Of a DNA stretch of 64,000 nt, positions 51,362 through 60,492 are shown in pieces. This DNA comes from an uncultured Faecalibacterium sp. (GTDB lineage: Bacteria; Bacillota; Clostridia; Oscillospirales; Ruminococcaceae), in the NCBI GenBank assembly GCA_934525845.1, contig CAKSZS010000005.1, positions 1 to 64,000 on the forward strand, read 5' to 3'. The notes below the pieces were generated by a model, which saw only the letters and a program-made list of their open reading frames with translations, had not been told where the DNA came from and ran no database searches. The position numbers were made by a program, and so were the translations under genes. The number at the start of each line of letters is the position of its first letter. Within the stretch, counting starts at the first letter, position 1.

Positions 51362-52375
51362 ATGAAGATCATTGTAGACATGATGGGCGGCGACAACGCC
51401 CCTCTGGCCGTGCTGGAAGGTACGGCACAGGCCGTGAAGGAATACGGCGTGCAGGTCATCGGCGTGGGCAATGAGGAACTGGTGCGCAGGACCGCTCAGG
51501 AACACAGCATCCCGCTGGACGGCATCGAGCTGGTGAACTGCACCGAGGTCATCGAGATGTGTGATGAACCGGCCAAGGCCATCCGCAGCAAGAAGGATTC
51601 CTCCATCGTGGTGGGCCTGAACCTGCTCAAGGAGGGCAAGGGCGATGCCTTTGTCTCCGCCGGCAGCACAGGTGCCCTGCACGTGGGCGCCAGCCTCATC
51701 GTGCGCACCCTCAAGGGCATCAAGCGCCCGGCACTGGCCACCATGGTGCCCGCCAAAAAGCAGGCCTATCTGCTGCTGGACTGCGGTGCCAACGTGGAGT
51801 GCCGCCCCGAGATGCTGGCCGCTTTTGCGGTCATGGGCAGCTGCTATGTGAACAAGGTGGAGGGCCGCAGGGACCCCAGCGTGGCGCTGGCCAACAACGG
51901 GGCCGAGGAGAGCAAGGGCACCCCCATGCTCAAGGAAACCCACCAGCTGCTCAAGACCACCCCGGGCATCCGGTTCGTGGGCAACGTCGAGCCGCGGGAT
52001 GTTCCCAACGGCGAGGTGGATGTGGTGGTCTGCGACGGCTTTACCGGCAACGTGATCCTCAAGCTGACCGAGGGCGTGGCCAAGATGCTGCTGGGAATGC
52101 TCAAGCAGATGTTCCTGGCAAACTTCGGCGGCAAGATCGCCTATCTGCTGCTCAAGGGCGGCGTGGCCGATCTGAAGCACCAGATGGACAGCGAGGAGTA
52201 CGGCGGCGCACCCTTCCTGGGCGCAAAGCAGCCGGTCATCAAGGCCCATGGCTCGTCCAAGGCCAAGGGCATCAAGAACGCCATCCGCCAGGCCAAGGTC
52301 TGCGTGGAGAACGACCTGTGCGGCACCATGCAGTCCGCTCTGGACGAGCTGGCCGCAGCACAGCCGAAGGAGTAA
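51362..52375 (+). CDS. plsX: phosphate acyltransferase PlsX
   Basis: A 337-residue enzyme that converts acyl-ACP to acyl-phosphate for PlsY in phospholipid synthesis. IIVDMMGGDNAP opens the protein; SAGSTGALHVGAS, LLDCGANVECRPEML, GNVEPRDVPNGEVDVVVCDGFTGNV and HGSSKAKGIKNAIRQA follow. AGAAAGGAG precedes the ATG. The usual acpP between plsX and rnc is missing; a palindromic element occupies that place. Confidence 0.95.
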   Translation: MKIIVDMMGGDNAPLAVLEGTAQAVKEYGVQVIGVGNEELVRRTAQEHSIPLDGIELVNCTEVIEMCDEPAKAIRSKKDSSIVVGLNLLKEGKGDAFVSAGSTGALHVGASLIVRTLKGIKRPALATMVPAKKQAYLLLDCGANVECRPEMLAAFAVMGSCYVNKVEGRRDPSVALANNGAEESKGTPMLKETHQLLKTTPGIRFVGNVEPRDVPNGEVDVVVCDGFTGNVILKLTEGVAKMLLGMLKQMFLANFGGKIAYLLLKGGVADLKHQMDSEEYGGAPFLGAKQPVIKAHGSSKAKGIKNAIRQAKVCVENDLCGTMQSALDELAAAQPKE

Positions 52376-52546
52376 AACCCTCTCCGTCAGTGCCTTGCGG
52401 CACTGCCACCTCTCCCGAATGGGCGAGGTTTGAGAGGTAGAAGATTAAAAAGCTCCCCCTTTGGGAATGACTTCCCCCGGCCGGGGGAAGATGCCGTATA
52501 AGCGGCAAAAAGGGGAGCATTGGCGCGTAAGCGCCTGAGAGGGTTT
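52375..52546. repeat. palindromic intergenic element, copy 8
   Basis: 172 bp from AAACCCTCTC to GAGAGGGTTT, starting on the last base of the plsX stop codon. Right half closely matches copy 1. No clear 5-bp direct repeat; TAA occurs at both edges. Confidence 0.78.
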
Positions 52547-52572
52547 AATTTTATCAAGGGAGTAAAACGACG

Positions 52573-53247
52573 ATGAGCCATCAATTGGAGACCATTATTG
52601 GCTACAAGTTCAAAAACCCGGAGCTGCTGGAAACGGCACTGACCCACACCAGCTACGCCAATGAGAGCCGCACCCCGGTCAAGCACAACGAGCGGCTGGA
52701 ATTTCTGGGCGACAGCGTGCTGCAGATCGTCTCGGCAGATTATCTGTTCCACGCCTATGCCGACCGGCCGGAGGGCGACCTGACCCGCATCCGTGCCAGC
52801 CTGGTCAGCGAAGGCGCCCTGTTCCAGTTCGCACAGGAGATCAACCTGGGCGAGTACCTGCGCCTGGGCCGCGGCGAAGAGCGCTGCGGCGGCCGCACCC
52901 GCCCCAGCGTGGTGTCCGATGCCTTTGAGGCAGTCATCGCAGCGCTGTATCTGGACGGCGGCATGGAGGTCGCCCGCAAGTTCATCCTGCCCTTCATCAC
53001 CGAGGGCAAGCACGCGGAAGCCGACTACAAGACCCGCCTGCAGGAGATCGTGCAGCAGAACCCCGAAGAGCGCCTGAGCTATGTGGTGGAGAGCGAGTCC
53101 GGCCCGGACCACGACAAGCATTTCGTGGTGGCGGTGCGGTTCAACTCCGACCGGGTCGCCCGGGGCGAGGGCCGCAGCAAAAAAGCCGCTGAGCAGTGCG
53201 CCGCCAAGGAAGCCCTGAAGCTGCTGGGCGTGATAAAGGAAAAGTAA
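52573..53247 (+). CDS. rnc: ribonuclease III
   Basis: A 224-residue double-strand-specific RNase. The catalytic signature is NERLEFLGDSVLQIV near residue 38 and the second acidic site is DAFEAVIAALYLDGG. A dsRNA-binding domain (about 153-222; YKTRLQEIVQQN, GEGRSKKAAEQCAAKEAL) ends the protein. It processes rRNA precursors and structured mRNAs. Together with smc (3 bases apart) and ftsY it forms the classical rnc-smc-ftsY cluster. Confidence 0.96.
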   Translation: MSHQLETIIGYKFKNPELLETALTHTSYANESRTPVKHNERLEFLGDSVLQIVSADYLFHAYADRPEGDLTRIRASLVSEGALFQFAQEINLGEYLRLGRGEERCGGRTRPSVVSDAFEAVIAALYLDGGMEVARKFILPFITEGKHAEADYKTRLQEIVQQNPEERLSYVVESESGPDHDKHFVVAVRFNSDRVARGEGRSKKAAEQCAAKEALKLLGVIKEK

Positions 53248-53250
53248 AAC

Positions 53251-56200
53251 ATGGTATTCAAAGAACTGGAGATCCAGGGCTTTAAAAGTTTTCCCGACAA
53301 GGTCAGGATCACCTTTGACAGCGGGGTCACCGGCATCGTTGGCCCCAACGGCTCCGGCAAGTCCAACCTGTCCGACGCAGTGCGCTGGGTGCTGGGCGAG
53401 ACCAGCTCCCGCCAGCTGCGGGCGGCGGGCAAGATGGAGGATGTGATCTTCGGCGGCACCCGGCGGCGCGGGGCCATGGGCTTTGCACAGGTGCGGCTGA
53501 CGCTGGACAACACCGGCCACACCTTCGACCTGGACGCCAACGAGGTGACCATCGGCCGCAAGTACTACCGCTCCGGCGAGAGCGAGTACACCATCAACGG
53601 CCAGGTCTGCCGCCTGAAGGACGTCTACGAGCTGCTGCTGGATACCGGCATCGGCCGCGACGGCTATTCGGTCATCGGGCAGGGCCGCATCGCGGAGATC
53701 GTGTCGGCCAAGTCCGGCGAGCGGCGGGAGATCTTCGAGGAAGCCTGCGGCATCGCCAAGTACCGCTACCGCAAAACCGAAGCGGAGCGCCGTCTGGCGG
53801 CGGCGGGCGAGAACCTGGAACGCCTGCGGGACATCCTGGACGAGCTGGAAAGCCGGGTCGGCCCGCTGGAACAGGAGAGCGCCAAGGCCCAGAAGTTCCT
53901 GGAACTGAGCGCACGGCGCAAAACGCTGGAAGTCACCCTGTGGATCGATGGTGTGCACCGCGCCCGGGAAGCTGTGCGCCAGCAGGTGCGGGATTACGAG
54001 ACGGCGCAGGCGGATTACGAACGGTTCGACCGGGAGACGAAAGCCGCCGAACAGGAGGCTGAGGAGATCCGGATGCAGGCACAGCAGCTGACCATTGCGG
54101 TCGAGCGCCTGAATGGGGATATCCGCAGCATCACCGAGCAGATCAGCGGCTCGGACAGCCGCATCGCCGTGCTGGAAAATGACATCCGGCGCAACGAGGA
54201 GAGCGCCGCTTCCCTGCGGGAAGAGATCGCTGCCGGAGAACAGGACGGCACCGAGGCGGAAGCCGCCCTGAAACGGCATCAGGCCGTGGCCCGGAAGATG
54301 GAAGCAGATGGGAAGCAGCTGGCCGCAGAGATCGAGGAACTGAATGCCGAACTGGCCCGGCTGGCCGATGCCAGCCATGCCAGCGGAGCACGCAAGGACG
54401 TTCTGCGGGCGGAACTGGCGGATCTGGCCGCCCATCGCACCGAAGCGCAGGTGGCCCAGGCCGCCGCAGAAGCCGCCATGGAAACGGCCCGCCAGCGGAT
54501 GCCGGCTCTGGAGCAGAGCGTGCAGGAGAGCACCGCCCAGCGGGACGAAGCACAGAAGGATCTGGACGATACGATCCGGTACCGCACGCTGCTGGCCGAA
54601 AACGAAAAGCAGCTGGCCAACGTGCGCTCCGGGCTGGAACTCAAGCTGAAAAACCGCCGGGCGGCGCTGGACGAAGCGGACGCGGCGGAACAGCGTCTGG
54701 GACGGGAGCTGGATGCCGCCCGGCAGCGGCTTTCCGTTCTGCGGGAGCTGGAAAAGAACATGGACGGCTACCAGAATTCGGTCAAAGCCGTCATGCGCGC
54801 GGCCGGAGCACGCCGTCTGCGGGGCATCATCGGGCCGGTGTCTTCGATCCTGGAAGTGGAGCCGGGCTGTGAAGTGGCCATTGAGACGGCGCTGGGCGGA
54901 GCACTGCAGAACATCGTGGTGGAAAACGAAGCCGCCGCCAAAGCGGCCATCGCTCTCCTGCGCAATGACAATGCAGGCCGCGCCACCTTCCTGCCGCTGG
55001 ATACGGTCCAGCCCGGCGTGTTCCGGGGCCGGCTGTCCGGCACCGCCCGGCTGGCGTCCAGTCTGGTGCGGGCCGACCCGCGCTATGACAGCATCGTGTC
55101 CAACCTGCTGGGCCGCATCCTCGTGGTGGATGACATCAACGAGGCTTCCCGCGCGGCCCGGGATAATGGATACCACAACAAGGTGGTCACGCTGGATGGC
55201 CAGGTCATCAACGCGGGCGGCAGCTTTACCGGCGGCAGCGTGCAGCGCAGTGCGGGCCTGTTTACCCGGAAGCAGGAACTGGAAGAACTGCGCACCAAGG
55301 CCGCAAAGCTGCAGAAAGACTGCCTTGCCGCCCAGGAAAAGACTGACCAGTGCAAGGAGCAGACCGATGCGTTGGAAGCCGAGCTGACCGCAGCTGCCAG
55401 TGAGCAGATCACCGCCGCCAATGACGGCGTGCGGGCGGAAGCGGAACAGAAGCGGCTGGAAGCCGTGGTGCAGCAGGCGGAAGCAGCACGGGATGCCCGG
55501 CAGAAGGAGATCGATGCCCTGAACGCTGCGCTGGCAGAGAGCCGCGAAAAGGCGGATGCCGCGGAAGCCCTGCAGGCCGCGCTGACCGGCAAGATCGAAC
55601 TGCGCACCGCAGAGCTGAACCGCATCGCCGAGGGAAACGACAGTTTCCTGACCCGGCAGAACGAGCTGGCGCAGAACCTGAGCGCCAAGCGGCTGGAACA
55701 GGTTACCCGCCAGAAGGACGCCGAACTTGCTTACAGTCAGATCACGGCGCTGGAACAGCGGGCCAGGGATGCTGCCGCCCGCCGCACCGCGCTGGAAGAG
55801 AGTCTGAACGCCCTGGCCCAGCGCAGTGATGCCTGCCGGGCCGAGATCGACGCCATCCGCCAGACCAAGGCGGACAGCAAGGTCTCCATCACGCAGAAGG
55901 AAGCGGAGATCCAGAAAGCCACCCAGAAGCGTCTGGCCCGCCAGCAGGCGGAAACTGCCGCGCTGGCCCGCGCCCGCAAGGCGGCCGACAGCCGCGAGGA
56001 GATGGGCCGGGAAATGACCCGTCTGGCGGAACGGAAGGCGGCGGCAGAAGCGGAGTACGATCAGACTGCGGCCAAGCTGTGGGAGGAATACCAGCTGTCG
56101 GTCAGTCAGGCCGAGCGGCTGTGCGTGCGGTTCGACAGCCTGCCGGCCCTGCGGGCACAGGTGGCCGACCTGCGCGGAAAGATCCGTGCGCTGGGCAGCG

Positions 56201-56808
56201 TGAATGTGAGCGCCATCGAGGAGTACAAGGAAGTCAAGGAGCGCTACGACGCCCTGATGCGGCAGGTGACCGATGTGGAGGAGAGCCGCGGGGAACTGAC
56301 CCGCATGATCTCCAGACTGTCGGCCCAGATGCGGGAGATCTTCACCGACAGCTTCCGCGCCATCAACGAAAACTTTGGCCGTGTCTTTGCCGAGCTGTTC
56401 GGCGGCGGCGAAGCCAGTCTGGTGCTGGAAGACGAGACCGACGTGCTGGCCTGCGGCATCGGCATCCGGGTGGCCCCGCCGGGCAAGGTCATCAAGAACC
56501 TGGAAGCGCTTTCCGGCGGGGAACAGGCGCTGGTGGCCATCAGCATCTACTTTGCCATCATGGCGGTGAACCCGGCTCCGTTCTGCATTCTGGACGAGAT
56601 CGAAGCCGCTCTGGATGACGCCAACGTGGTGCGGTTTGCCCAGTATCTGCGCCGGGTGAGCGACAAGACCCAGTTCATCGCCATCACCCACCGGCGCGGC
56701 ACGATGGAAGCCGCCAACGTCCTGTACGGCGTCACGATGCAGGAAGACGGCGTGTCGAAAGTGCTCAGACTGGACCTGGAACAGGTTGACGCCACGCTGG
56801 TTTCCTGA
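53251..56808 (+). CDS. smc: chromosome segregation protein SMC
   Basis: An 1185-residue condensin ATPase. Walker A GPNGSGKSNLSDAVRWVLGE is near residue 30. Long coiled coils flank the hinge (about 515-660; RLRGIIGPVSSILEVEPG, AAKAAIALL). The C-terminal head has LSGGEQALVAISIYFA and the Walker B FCILDEIEAALDDANV. It works with ScpA and ScpB, which are not in this window. The ATG lies 3 bases after the rnc stop and AAGGAAAAG serves as ribosome site. Confidence 0.97.
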   Translation: MVFKELEIQGFKSFPDKVRITFDSGVTGIVGPNGSGKSNLSDAVRWVLGETSSRQLRAAGKMEDVIFGGTRRRGAMGFAQVRLTLDNTGHTFDLDANEVTIGRKYYRSGESEYTINGQVCRLKDVYELLLDTGIGRDGYSVIGQGRIAEIVSAKSGERREIFEEACGIAKYRYRKTEAERRLAAAGENLERLRDILDELESRVGPLEQESAKAQKFLELSARRKTLEVTLWIDGVHRAREAVRQQVRDYETAQADYERFDRETKAAEQEAEEIRMQAQQLTIAVERLNGDIRSITEQISGSDSRIAVLENDIRRNEESAASLREEIAAGEQDGTEAEAALKRHQAVARKMEADGKQLAAEIEELNAELARLADASHASGARKDVLRAELADLAAHRTEAQVAQAAAEAAMETARQRMPALEQSVQESTAQRDEAQKDLDDTIRYRTLLAENEKQLANVRSGLELKLKNRRAALDEADAAEQRLGRELDAARQRLSVLRELEKNMDGYQNSVKAVMRAAGARRLRGIIGPVSSILEVEPGCEVAIETALGGALQNIVVENEAAAKAAIALLRNDNAGRATFLPLDTVQPGVFRGRLSGTARLASSLVRADPRYDSIVSNLLGRILVVDDINEASRAARDNGYHNKVVTLDGQVINAGGSFTGGSVQRSAGLFTRKQELEELRTKAAKLQKDCLAAQEKTDQCKEQTDALEAELTAAASEQITAANDGVRAEAEQKRLEAVVQQAEAARDARQKEIDALNAALAESREKADAAEALQAALTGKIELRTAELNRIAEGNDSFLTRQNELAQNLSAKRLEQVTRQKDAELAYSQITALEQRARDAAARRTALEESLNALAQRSDACRAEIDAIRQTKADSKVSITQKEAEIQKATQKRLARQQAETAALARARKAADSREEMGREMTRLAERKAAAEAEYDQTAAKLWEEYQLSVSQAERLCVRFDSLPALRAQVADLRGKIRALGSVNVSAIEEYKEVKERYDALMRQVTDVEESRGELTRMISRLSAQMREIFTDSFRAINENFGRVFAELFGGGEASLVLEDETDVLACGIGIRVAPPGKVIKNLEALSGGEQALVAISIYFAIMAVNPAPFCILDEIEAALDDANVVRFAQYLRRVSDKTQFIAITHRRGTMEAANVLYGVTMQEDGVSKVLRLDLEQVDATLVS

Positions 56809-56816
56809 TATATAAT
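56786..56816 (+). promoter_or_regulatory. promoter of ftsY
   Basis: TTGACG (56786-56791) within the end of smc. A -10 TATATA at 56809-56814 gives a 17-base spacer; the overlapping TATAAT at 56811-56816 gives 19. Confidence 0.6.
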
Positions 56817-56873
56817 AAAAGTGTAATGGCTCCCCGAGGGGAAAGGCTTAATTTAGAGTATAAGGAGGACACT

Positions 56874-57827
56874 ATGGGGTTCTTCGGATTCGGAAAGAAA
56901 AAAGAAACCGAAAAAGAGAAAGAAAAAATGAAGACGGGTCTGGAAAAGACCCGCACCGGCTTCTGGGGCAGCATCCTGAACACCCTCACCGGCAGCGTCA
57001 TCGATGACGATATGTACGATGAGCTGGAGGAAAAGCTGATCCTGGCGGATGTCGGCGGCGAAGTGGCGGTTCATCTGGTGGACAAGCTGCGGGACCGTGT
57101 GCGGGAAAAGGGCCTGAAGACCGGTGAAGAAGCGGCAGATGCCCTGCGTGACATCATCGCAGAGGAAATGACGCCGGACGCAGAGATGGCATTGGATGGC
57201 AGCCCTGCTGTCATCCTGGTCATCGGCGTCAACGGTGTGGGCAAGACCACCAGCATCGCCAAGCTGGCCGACTACTACACCCGCGAGGGCAAAAAGGTCA
57301 TGCTGGCGGCAGGCGATACCTTCCGTGCAGCGGCCAGCGAACAGCTGGAGATCTGGGCGGACCGTGCCGGGGTGCCCATCGTCAAGGCCGGCGAGGGCGC
57401 CGACCCGGCGGCAGTCATCTTTGACACCGTCAAGTCGGCCACGGCCCGCGGCTACGACATGGTCATTGCGGACACCGCAGGCCGTCTGCACAACAAGTCC
57501 AACCTGATGGCGGAGCTGTCCAAGATCAGCCGCAGCGTCAAAAAAGCGGCACCGGAAGCCAGCCTGGAGACCCTGCTGGTGCTGGATGCCATCACGGGTC
57601 AGAATGCCATCAGCCAGGCCAAGGAGTTCTGCAAGGCAGCGGATGCCACCGGCATCATCCTGACCAAGCTGGACGGCACCGCCAAGGGCGGCTGTGTGGT
57701 GGCGGTCAAGCAGCGCCTGGGCCTGCCGGTGCGGTTCATCGGCGTGGGCGAGGGCATCGACGATCTGCTGCCCTTCACCCCGGAGGGCTTTGTGGAAGAG
57801 CTGCTGCCCCGTGAGTGGAAGCATTAA
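56874..57827 (+). CDS. ftsY: signal recognition particle receptor FtsY
   Basis: A 317-residue SRP GTPase at the membrane. A short Lys/Glu-rich N-terminus ([14 protein letters not shown]) replaces the long acidic domain of E. coli. An N domain (about 25-95) and G domain follow: [14 protein letters not shown] (G1), [24 protein letters not shown] (G3), [10 protein letters not shown] (G4). GGAGG precedes the ATG at 56874; the longer frame has no site. Co-translational insertion partners (ffh) are elsewhere. Confidence 0.96.
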   Translation: MGFFGFGKKKETEKEKEKMKTGLEKTRTGFWGSILNTLTGSVIDDDMYDELEEKLILADVGGEVAVHLVDKLRDRVREKGLKTGEEAADALRDIIAEEMTPDAEMALDGSPAVILVIGVNGVGKTTSIAKLADYYTREGKKVMLAAGDTFRAAASEQLEIWADRAGVPIVKAGEGADPAAVIFDTVKSATARGYDMVIADTAGRLHNKSNLMAELSKISRSVKKAAPEASLETLLVLDAITGQNAISQAKEFCKAADATGIILTKLDGTAKGGCVVAVKQRLGLPVRFIGVGEGIDDLLPFTPEGFVEELLPREWKH

Positions 57828-57830
57828 AAT

Positions 57831-57900
57831 TTACCCTCTCACCGGCCCGTCCGCATTCTGCGGAGCGTTGCCGGAACTCTCCCGAAAGGGCGAGCTTTGA
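57831..57900. repeat. truncated palindromic element, copy 9
   Basis: TTACCCTCTCACC marks the left end 3 bases after the ftsY stop. The internal AACTCTCCCGAAAGGGCGAGC module matches other copies, but no right inverted repeat is found before rdgB. Confidence 0.6.
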
Positions 57901-57918
57901 AAGAAGAAGGAGTATCAC

Positions 57919-58608
57919 ATGAAGATTTGTGCAGCCACCGGCAACGCCGGAAAGCTCCGCGAACTGCGCCGTATCCTGGAAGCCCAGGGCCACGAGGTGG
58001 TCAGCCAGAAAGAGCTGGGCATCACCCTGGAACCGGAGGAGACCGGCACCACCTTTGCGGAGAATGCCCTCATCAAAGCCGAGACCATCTGCAAGGCCAG
58101 CGGGCTGCCCACCATTGCCGATGATTCCGGCCTGTGCGTGGAGGCCCTGGGCGGTGCACCGGGCGTCTACAGCGCCCGCTACTGCGGCCACCACGGCGAT
58201 GACGAAGCCAACAACGACAAGCTGCTGGACGCCATGAAGGAAGTCCCCGCCGGACAGCGCGGGGCAAAATTCGTGTCGGCGGTGTGCTTCATCCTGCCCA
58301 CCGGCCAGCACCTGACCTGCATGGGCGAGTGCCCGGGCACCATCGCTTTCGAGCGCCTGACCGGCGACTACGGCTTTGGCTACGACCCGCTGTTCATCCC
58401 CACCGACTGCGGCGTGGGCAGGCAGGACAAGCGCCCCAACACCGAGGGCCGCAGTTACGCCCAGCTCACCCCGGACGAGAAAGACGCCATCAGCCACCGC
58501 GGCAACGCGCTGGCTGAGCTGGAACAGCAGCTGCCGGGGTTTCTGAAGGCATCGGCATCCGAGGGCGTGCTGGCACAGGTGTCGGGAAAAGTGGAAGTCG
58601 TGAAATAA
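57919..58608 (+). CDS. rdgB: non-canonical purine NTP pyrophosphatase (RdgB/HAM1)
   Basis: A 229-residue house-cleaning enzyme that hydrolyses XTP, ITP and dITP. ICAATGNAGKLRELRRIL, TFAENALIKA, PTIADDSGLCVEALGG and FGYDPLFIP are the active-site blocks. About 25 residues longer than typical at the C-terminus (LPGFLKASASEGVLAQVSGK). GAAGGAG lies before the ATG. Confidence 0.94.
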   Translation: MKICAATGNAGKLRELRRILEAQGHEVVSQKELGITLEPEETGTTFAENALIKAETICKASGLPTIADDSGLCVEALGGAPGVYSARYCGHHGDDEANNDKLLDAMKEVPAGQRGAKFVSAVCFILPTGQHLTCMGECPGTIAFERLTGDYGFGYDPLFIPTDCGVGRQDKRPNTEGRSYAQLTPDEKDAISHRGNALAELEQQLPGFLKASASEGVLAQVSGKVEVVK

Positions 58609-58621
58609 AGTGGTCTGAAAA

Positions 58622-58747
58622 GGCAGGCCATCAGGAAGCTTTCTCCTCAGACACGAATCGGGCCATTCCATCGCCCGCCCTATTGCCTTCGGCAACAGGG
58701 TCCCACCCCAGCGGACGGTCTTCGGAGAAACTTCCTGCCGTCCTGCC
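58622..58747. repeat. second type of palindromic intergenic unit
   Basis: A 126-bp imperfect palindrome: GGCAGG, CAGGAAG and TTTCTCC on the left pair with GGAGAAA, CTTCCTG and CCTGCC on the right. Inside is CCCTATTGCCTTCGGCAACAGGG. It lies between rdgB and yhbY and lacks the CCCTCTCAGTC ends. The rest of the gap carries a TATAAA at 58794-58799, a possible -10 of yhbY. Confidence 0.5.
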
Positions 58748-58837
58748 GGGAAAATGCAGCTTTTCTTCATGCCACATCCTGCGACAAACGCAACTATAAA
58801 AATACGGAGACAATTTACAACTTAAAGGAGAACAATT

Positions 58838-59134
58838 ATGCTGACAAGCAAACAGCGCGCCATTCTGCGCGGCAAGGCAAACACCATGGACCCCGTTTAC
58901 ATCGTGGGCAAGGGCGAGATCGATGAGACCATGATCCAGGGCGTGAAGGACTGCCTGGATGCCCGGGAACTCATCAAGGTCAAGGTGCTGGAAAGCAGTA
59001 TGTACAACGCCCGCGAAGCATCCGTCAAGCTGGCCGAGGCCACCGGCGCAGACTGCGTGCAGGTTATCGGCTCCAAGTTCGTGCTGTACCTGCAGAAGAA
59101 AAAGGACAGCGCTTACGCCGACCTGCTGAAGTAA
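58838..59134 (+). CDS. yhbY: YhbY-family RNA-binding protein (CRM domain)
   Basis: A 98-residue CRM-domain protein bound to pre-50S ribosomes in relatives. LTSKQRAILRGKANTMDPVYIVGK, VKDCLDARELIKVKVLE and VIGSKFVLYL are typical. AAAGGAG precedes the ATG. nadD begins 2 bases after its stop codon, so the two are cotranscribed. Confidence 0.93.
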   Translation: MLTSKQRAILRGKANTMDPVYIVGKGEIDETMIQGVKDCLDARELIKVKVLESSMYNAREASVKLAEATGADCVQVIGSKFVLYLQKKKDSAYADLLK

Positions 59135-59135
59135 G

Positions 59136-59813
59136 ATGAAAATTCTGCTCTACGGCGGCAGTTTCGACCCGCCCCACAACGGCCACCTGAACAATCTGCG
59201 CGCAGCCATCCGCCGGGTGCACCCGGATAAGGTGGTGGTCATGCCGGCCGGCCTTTCCCCTTTCAAGCAGCAGACCGCCGCGCCCGCCGCCCTGCGGCTG
59301 GAAATGTGCAGCTGCTTCCGGGAGCTGGGGCAGGCGGTGCCGCAGGTGGAGATCTGCGGCTGGGAGATCGCGCAGGCCGAGGCCGGAAACCGCAATTACA
59401 CGGTGCTCACCGTGGAGATGCTGGCGCGGAAGCACCCGGATGCACAGCTGTATCTGGGCATCGGCAGCGATATGCTGCTGAGCTTTGACGCCTGGCACCG
59501 CTGGCAGGACATCCTGCGGCTGGCGCATCTGGTGGTGGTGAGCCGGAACATCGGCGATGACCCGGCCCTGCACGCGAAAGCCCGGCAGCTGGACCCGGCA
59601 GGCGGACGCATCCTGTTCGCCCCGGTGGAAGCGCTGCCCATGGCCAGCAGCGGCCTGCGTGCCCGGCTTGCCGCCGGAGACCCCTGTGAAGCAGAGCTGC
59701 CGGAGGCGGTGCGTGCCGTCATCCGGCGGGAGAACCTGTACCAAACTGCAAAGGAAGTAGCATTCAATGAATCTCAAACAGGCAAAGGAACTTGTACGCG
59801 GCCGACTGAGTGA
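59136..59813 (+). CDS. nadD: nicotinate-nucleotide adenylyltransferase
   Basis: A 225-residue NaMN adenylyltransferase of NAD synthesis. LYGGSFDPPHNGHLNNL holds the nucleotidyl-transferase HxGH motif, followed by YTVLTVEML and IGSDMLLSFDAWHRW. The end is unusual: after the expected ...RRENLYQ come about 20 further residues (KEVAFNESQTGKGTCTRPTE) that overlap the start of yqeK by 47 bases. The tail may be a drifted stop rather than functional sequence. Confidence 0.94.
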   Translation: MKILLYGGSFDPPHNGHLNNLRAAIRRVHPDKVVVMPAGLSPFKQQTAAPAALRLEMCSCFRELGQAVPQVEICGWEIAQAEAGNRNYTVLTVEMLARKHPDAQLYLGIGSDMLLSFDAWHRWQDILRLAHLVVVSRNIGDDPALHAKARQLDPAGGRILFAPVEALPMASSGLRARLAAGDPCEAELPEAVRAVIRRENLYQTAKEVAFNESQTGKGTCTRPTE

Positions 59814-60360
59814 CAAGCGCTACGAGCATACCATCAACGTGAAAAAAATGGCGGTCAAGCTGGCAAAGCATTACGGTGCCGATCAGGAGCAGGCCGCGCT
59901 GGCGGCGCTGCTGCACGATTCCGCCAAGGAGATCTCCAAGGATGAGATGCGGGCCATCATGCGGGCGTACCCGGAATACGCCGAGGGCGGGGAAGAACGT
60001 CCCTCTCCGGTGTGGCACGGGGTGTGTGCGGCCATTCTGGCCCGCACCGAGTGGGGCGTCACCGACGAGGCGGTGCTGTCTGCCATCGCCTGCCACACGG
60101 CGGGCAAGCCGGGCATGACCCTGCTGGACAAGATCCTCTATCTGGCTGACATGACCAGTGCCGAACGGGACTGGGACGGTGTGGAAAAACTGCGCAGGCT
60201 GGAACTGAAGGATCTGGACGCCGCCATGCTGGCTGCACTGAAGCAGACCAACGATTTCGTGTTCTCCCAGGGCAAGCCGCTGGACCCCATGTCCAGGGCG
60301 GCCTACGAAGATATCCTGGCGCACTGCGGAAAAAAGGAAACGGATGGCGGTGCTGCTTAA
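59767..60360 (+). CDS. yqeK: YqeK-type HD phosphohydrolase (symmetrical Ap4A hydrolase)
   Basis: A 197-residue HD-domain protein. YEHTINVKKMAVKLA, ALLHDSAKEI, WHGVCAAILA and ACHTAGKPGMTLLDKILYLAD provide the metal ligands. YqeK proteins hydrolyse Ap4A in Firmicutes. The ATG is inside nadD, with GGAAG upstream, so translation is coupled. yhbY-nadD-yqeK-LCP-rsfS is a conserved order. Confidence 0.92.
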   Translation: MNLKQAKELVRGRLSDKRYEHTINVKKMAVKLAKHYGADQEQAALAALLHDSAKEISKDEMRAIMRAYPEYAEGGEERPSPVWHGVCAAILARTEWGVTDEAVLSAIACHTAGKPGMTLLDKILYLADMTSAERDWDGVEKLRRLELKDLDAAMLAALKQTNDFVFSQGKPLDPMSRAAYEDILAHCGKKETDGGAA

Positions 60361-60392
60361 AATTGGACGATGTGCCGGATGCAGAAAACGGA

Positions 60393-60421
60393 TTGCAGAT
60401 TCGGTCGGACGATGTTATACT
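60393..60421 (+). promoter_or_regulatory. promoter of the LCP gene
   Basis: TTGCAG (60393-60398), a 17-base spacer and TATACT (60416-60421), 30 bases after the yqeK stop codon. Confidence 0.72.
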
Positions 60422-60492
60422 AAAAGCTATGACAGGTTTTGCGGAGAATCGCGTTCTTTGCAGACCGGAAAAAGCTGGAGGAAACGAAAAGC

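Noticed and set aside
52387..56691. A 1434-codon open frame on the minus strand opposite smc
   Set aside because: It is the mirror of smc, rnc and a palindromic element. GC-rich third positions leave the opposite strand open; it has no family motifs, while SMC has complete ones.
8702..57900. The repeated palindromes as a CRISPR array
   Set aside because: The copies are spread over 50 kb singly, vary in length and have inverted ends; there are no spacers and no cas genes.
59767..59813. A frameshift error at the nadD-yqeK overlap
   Set aside because: Both frames are intact across the overlap, and yqeK has a plausible start; overlap of coupled genes explains it.
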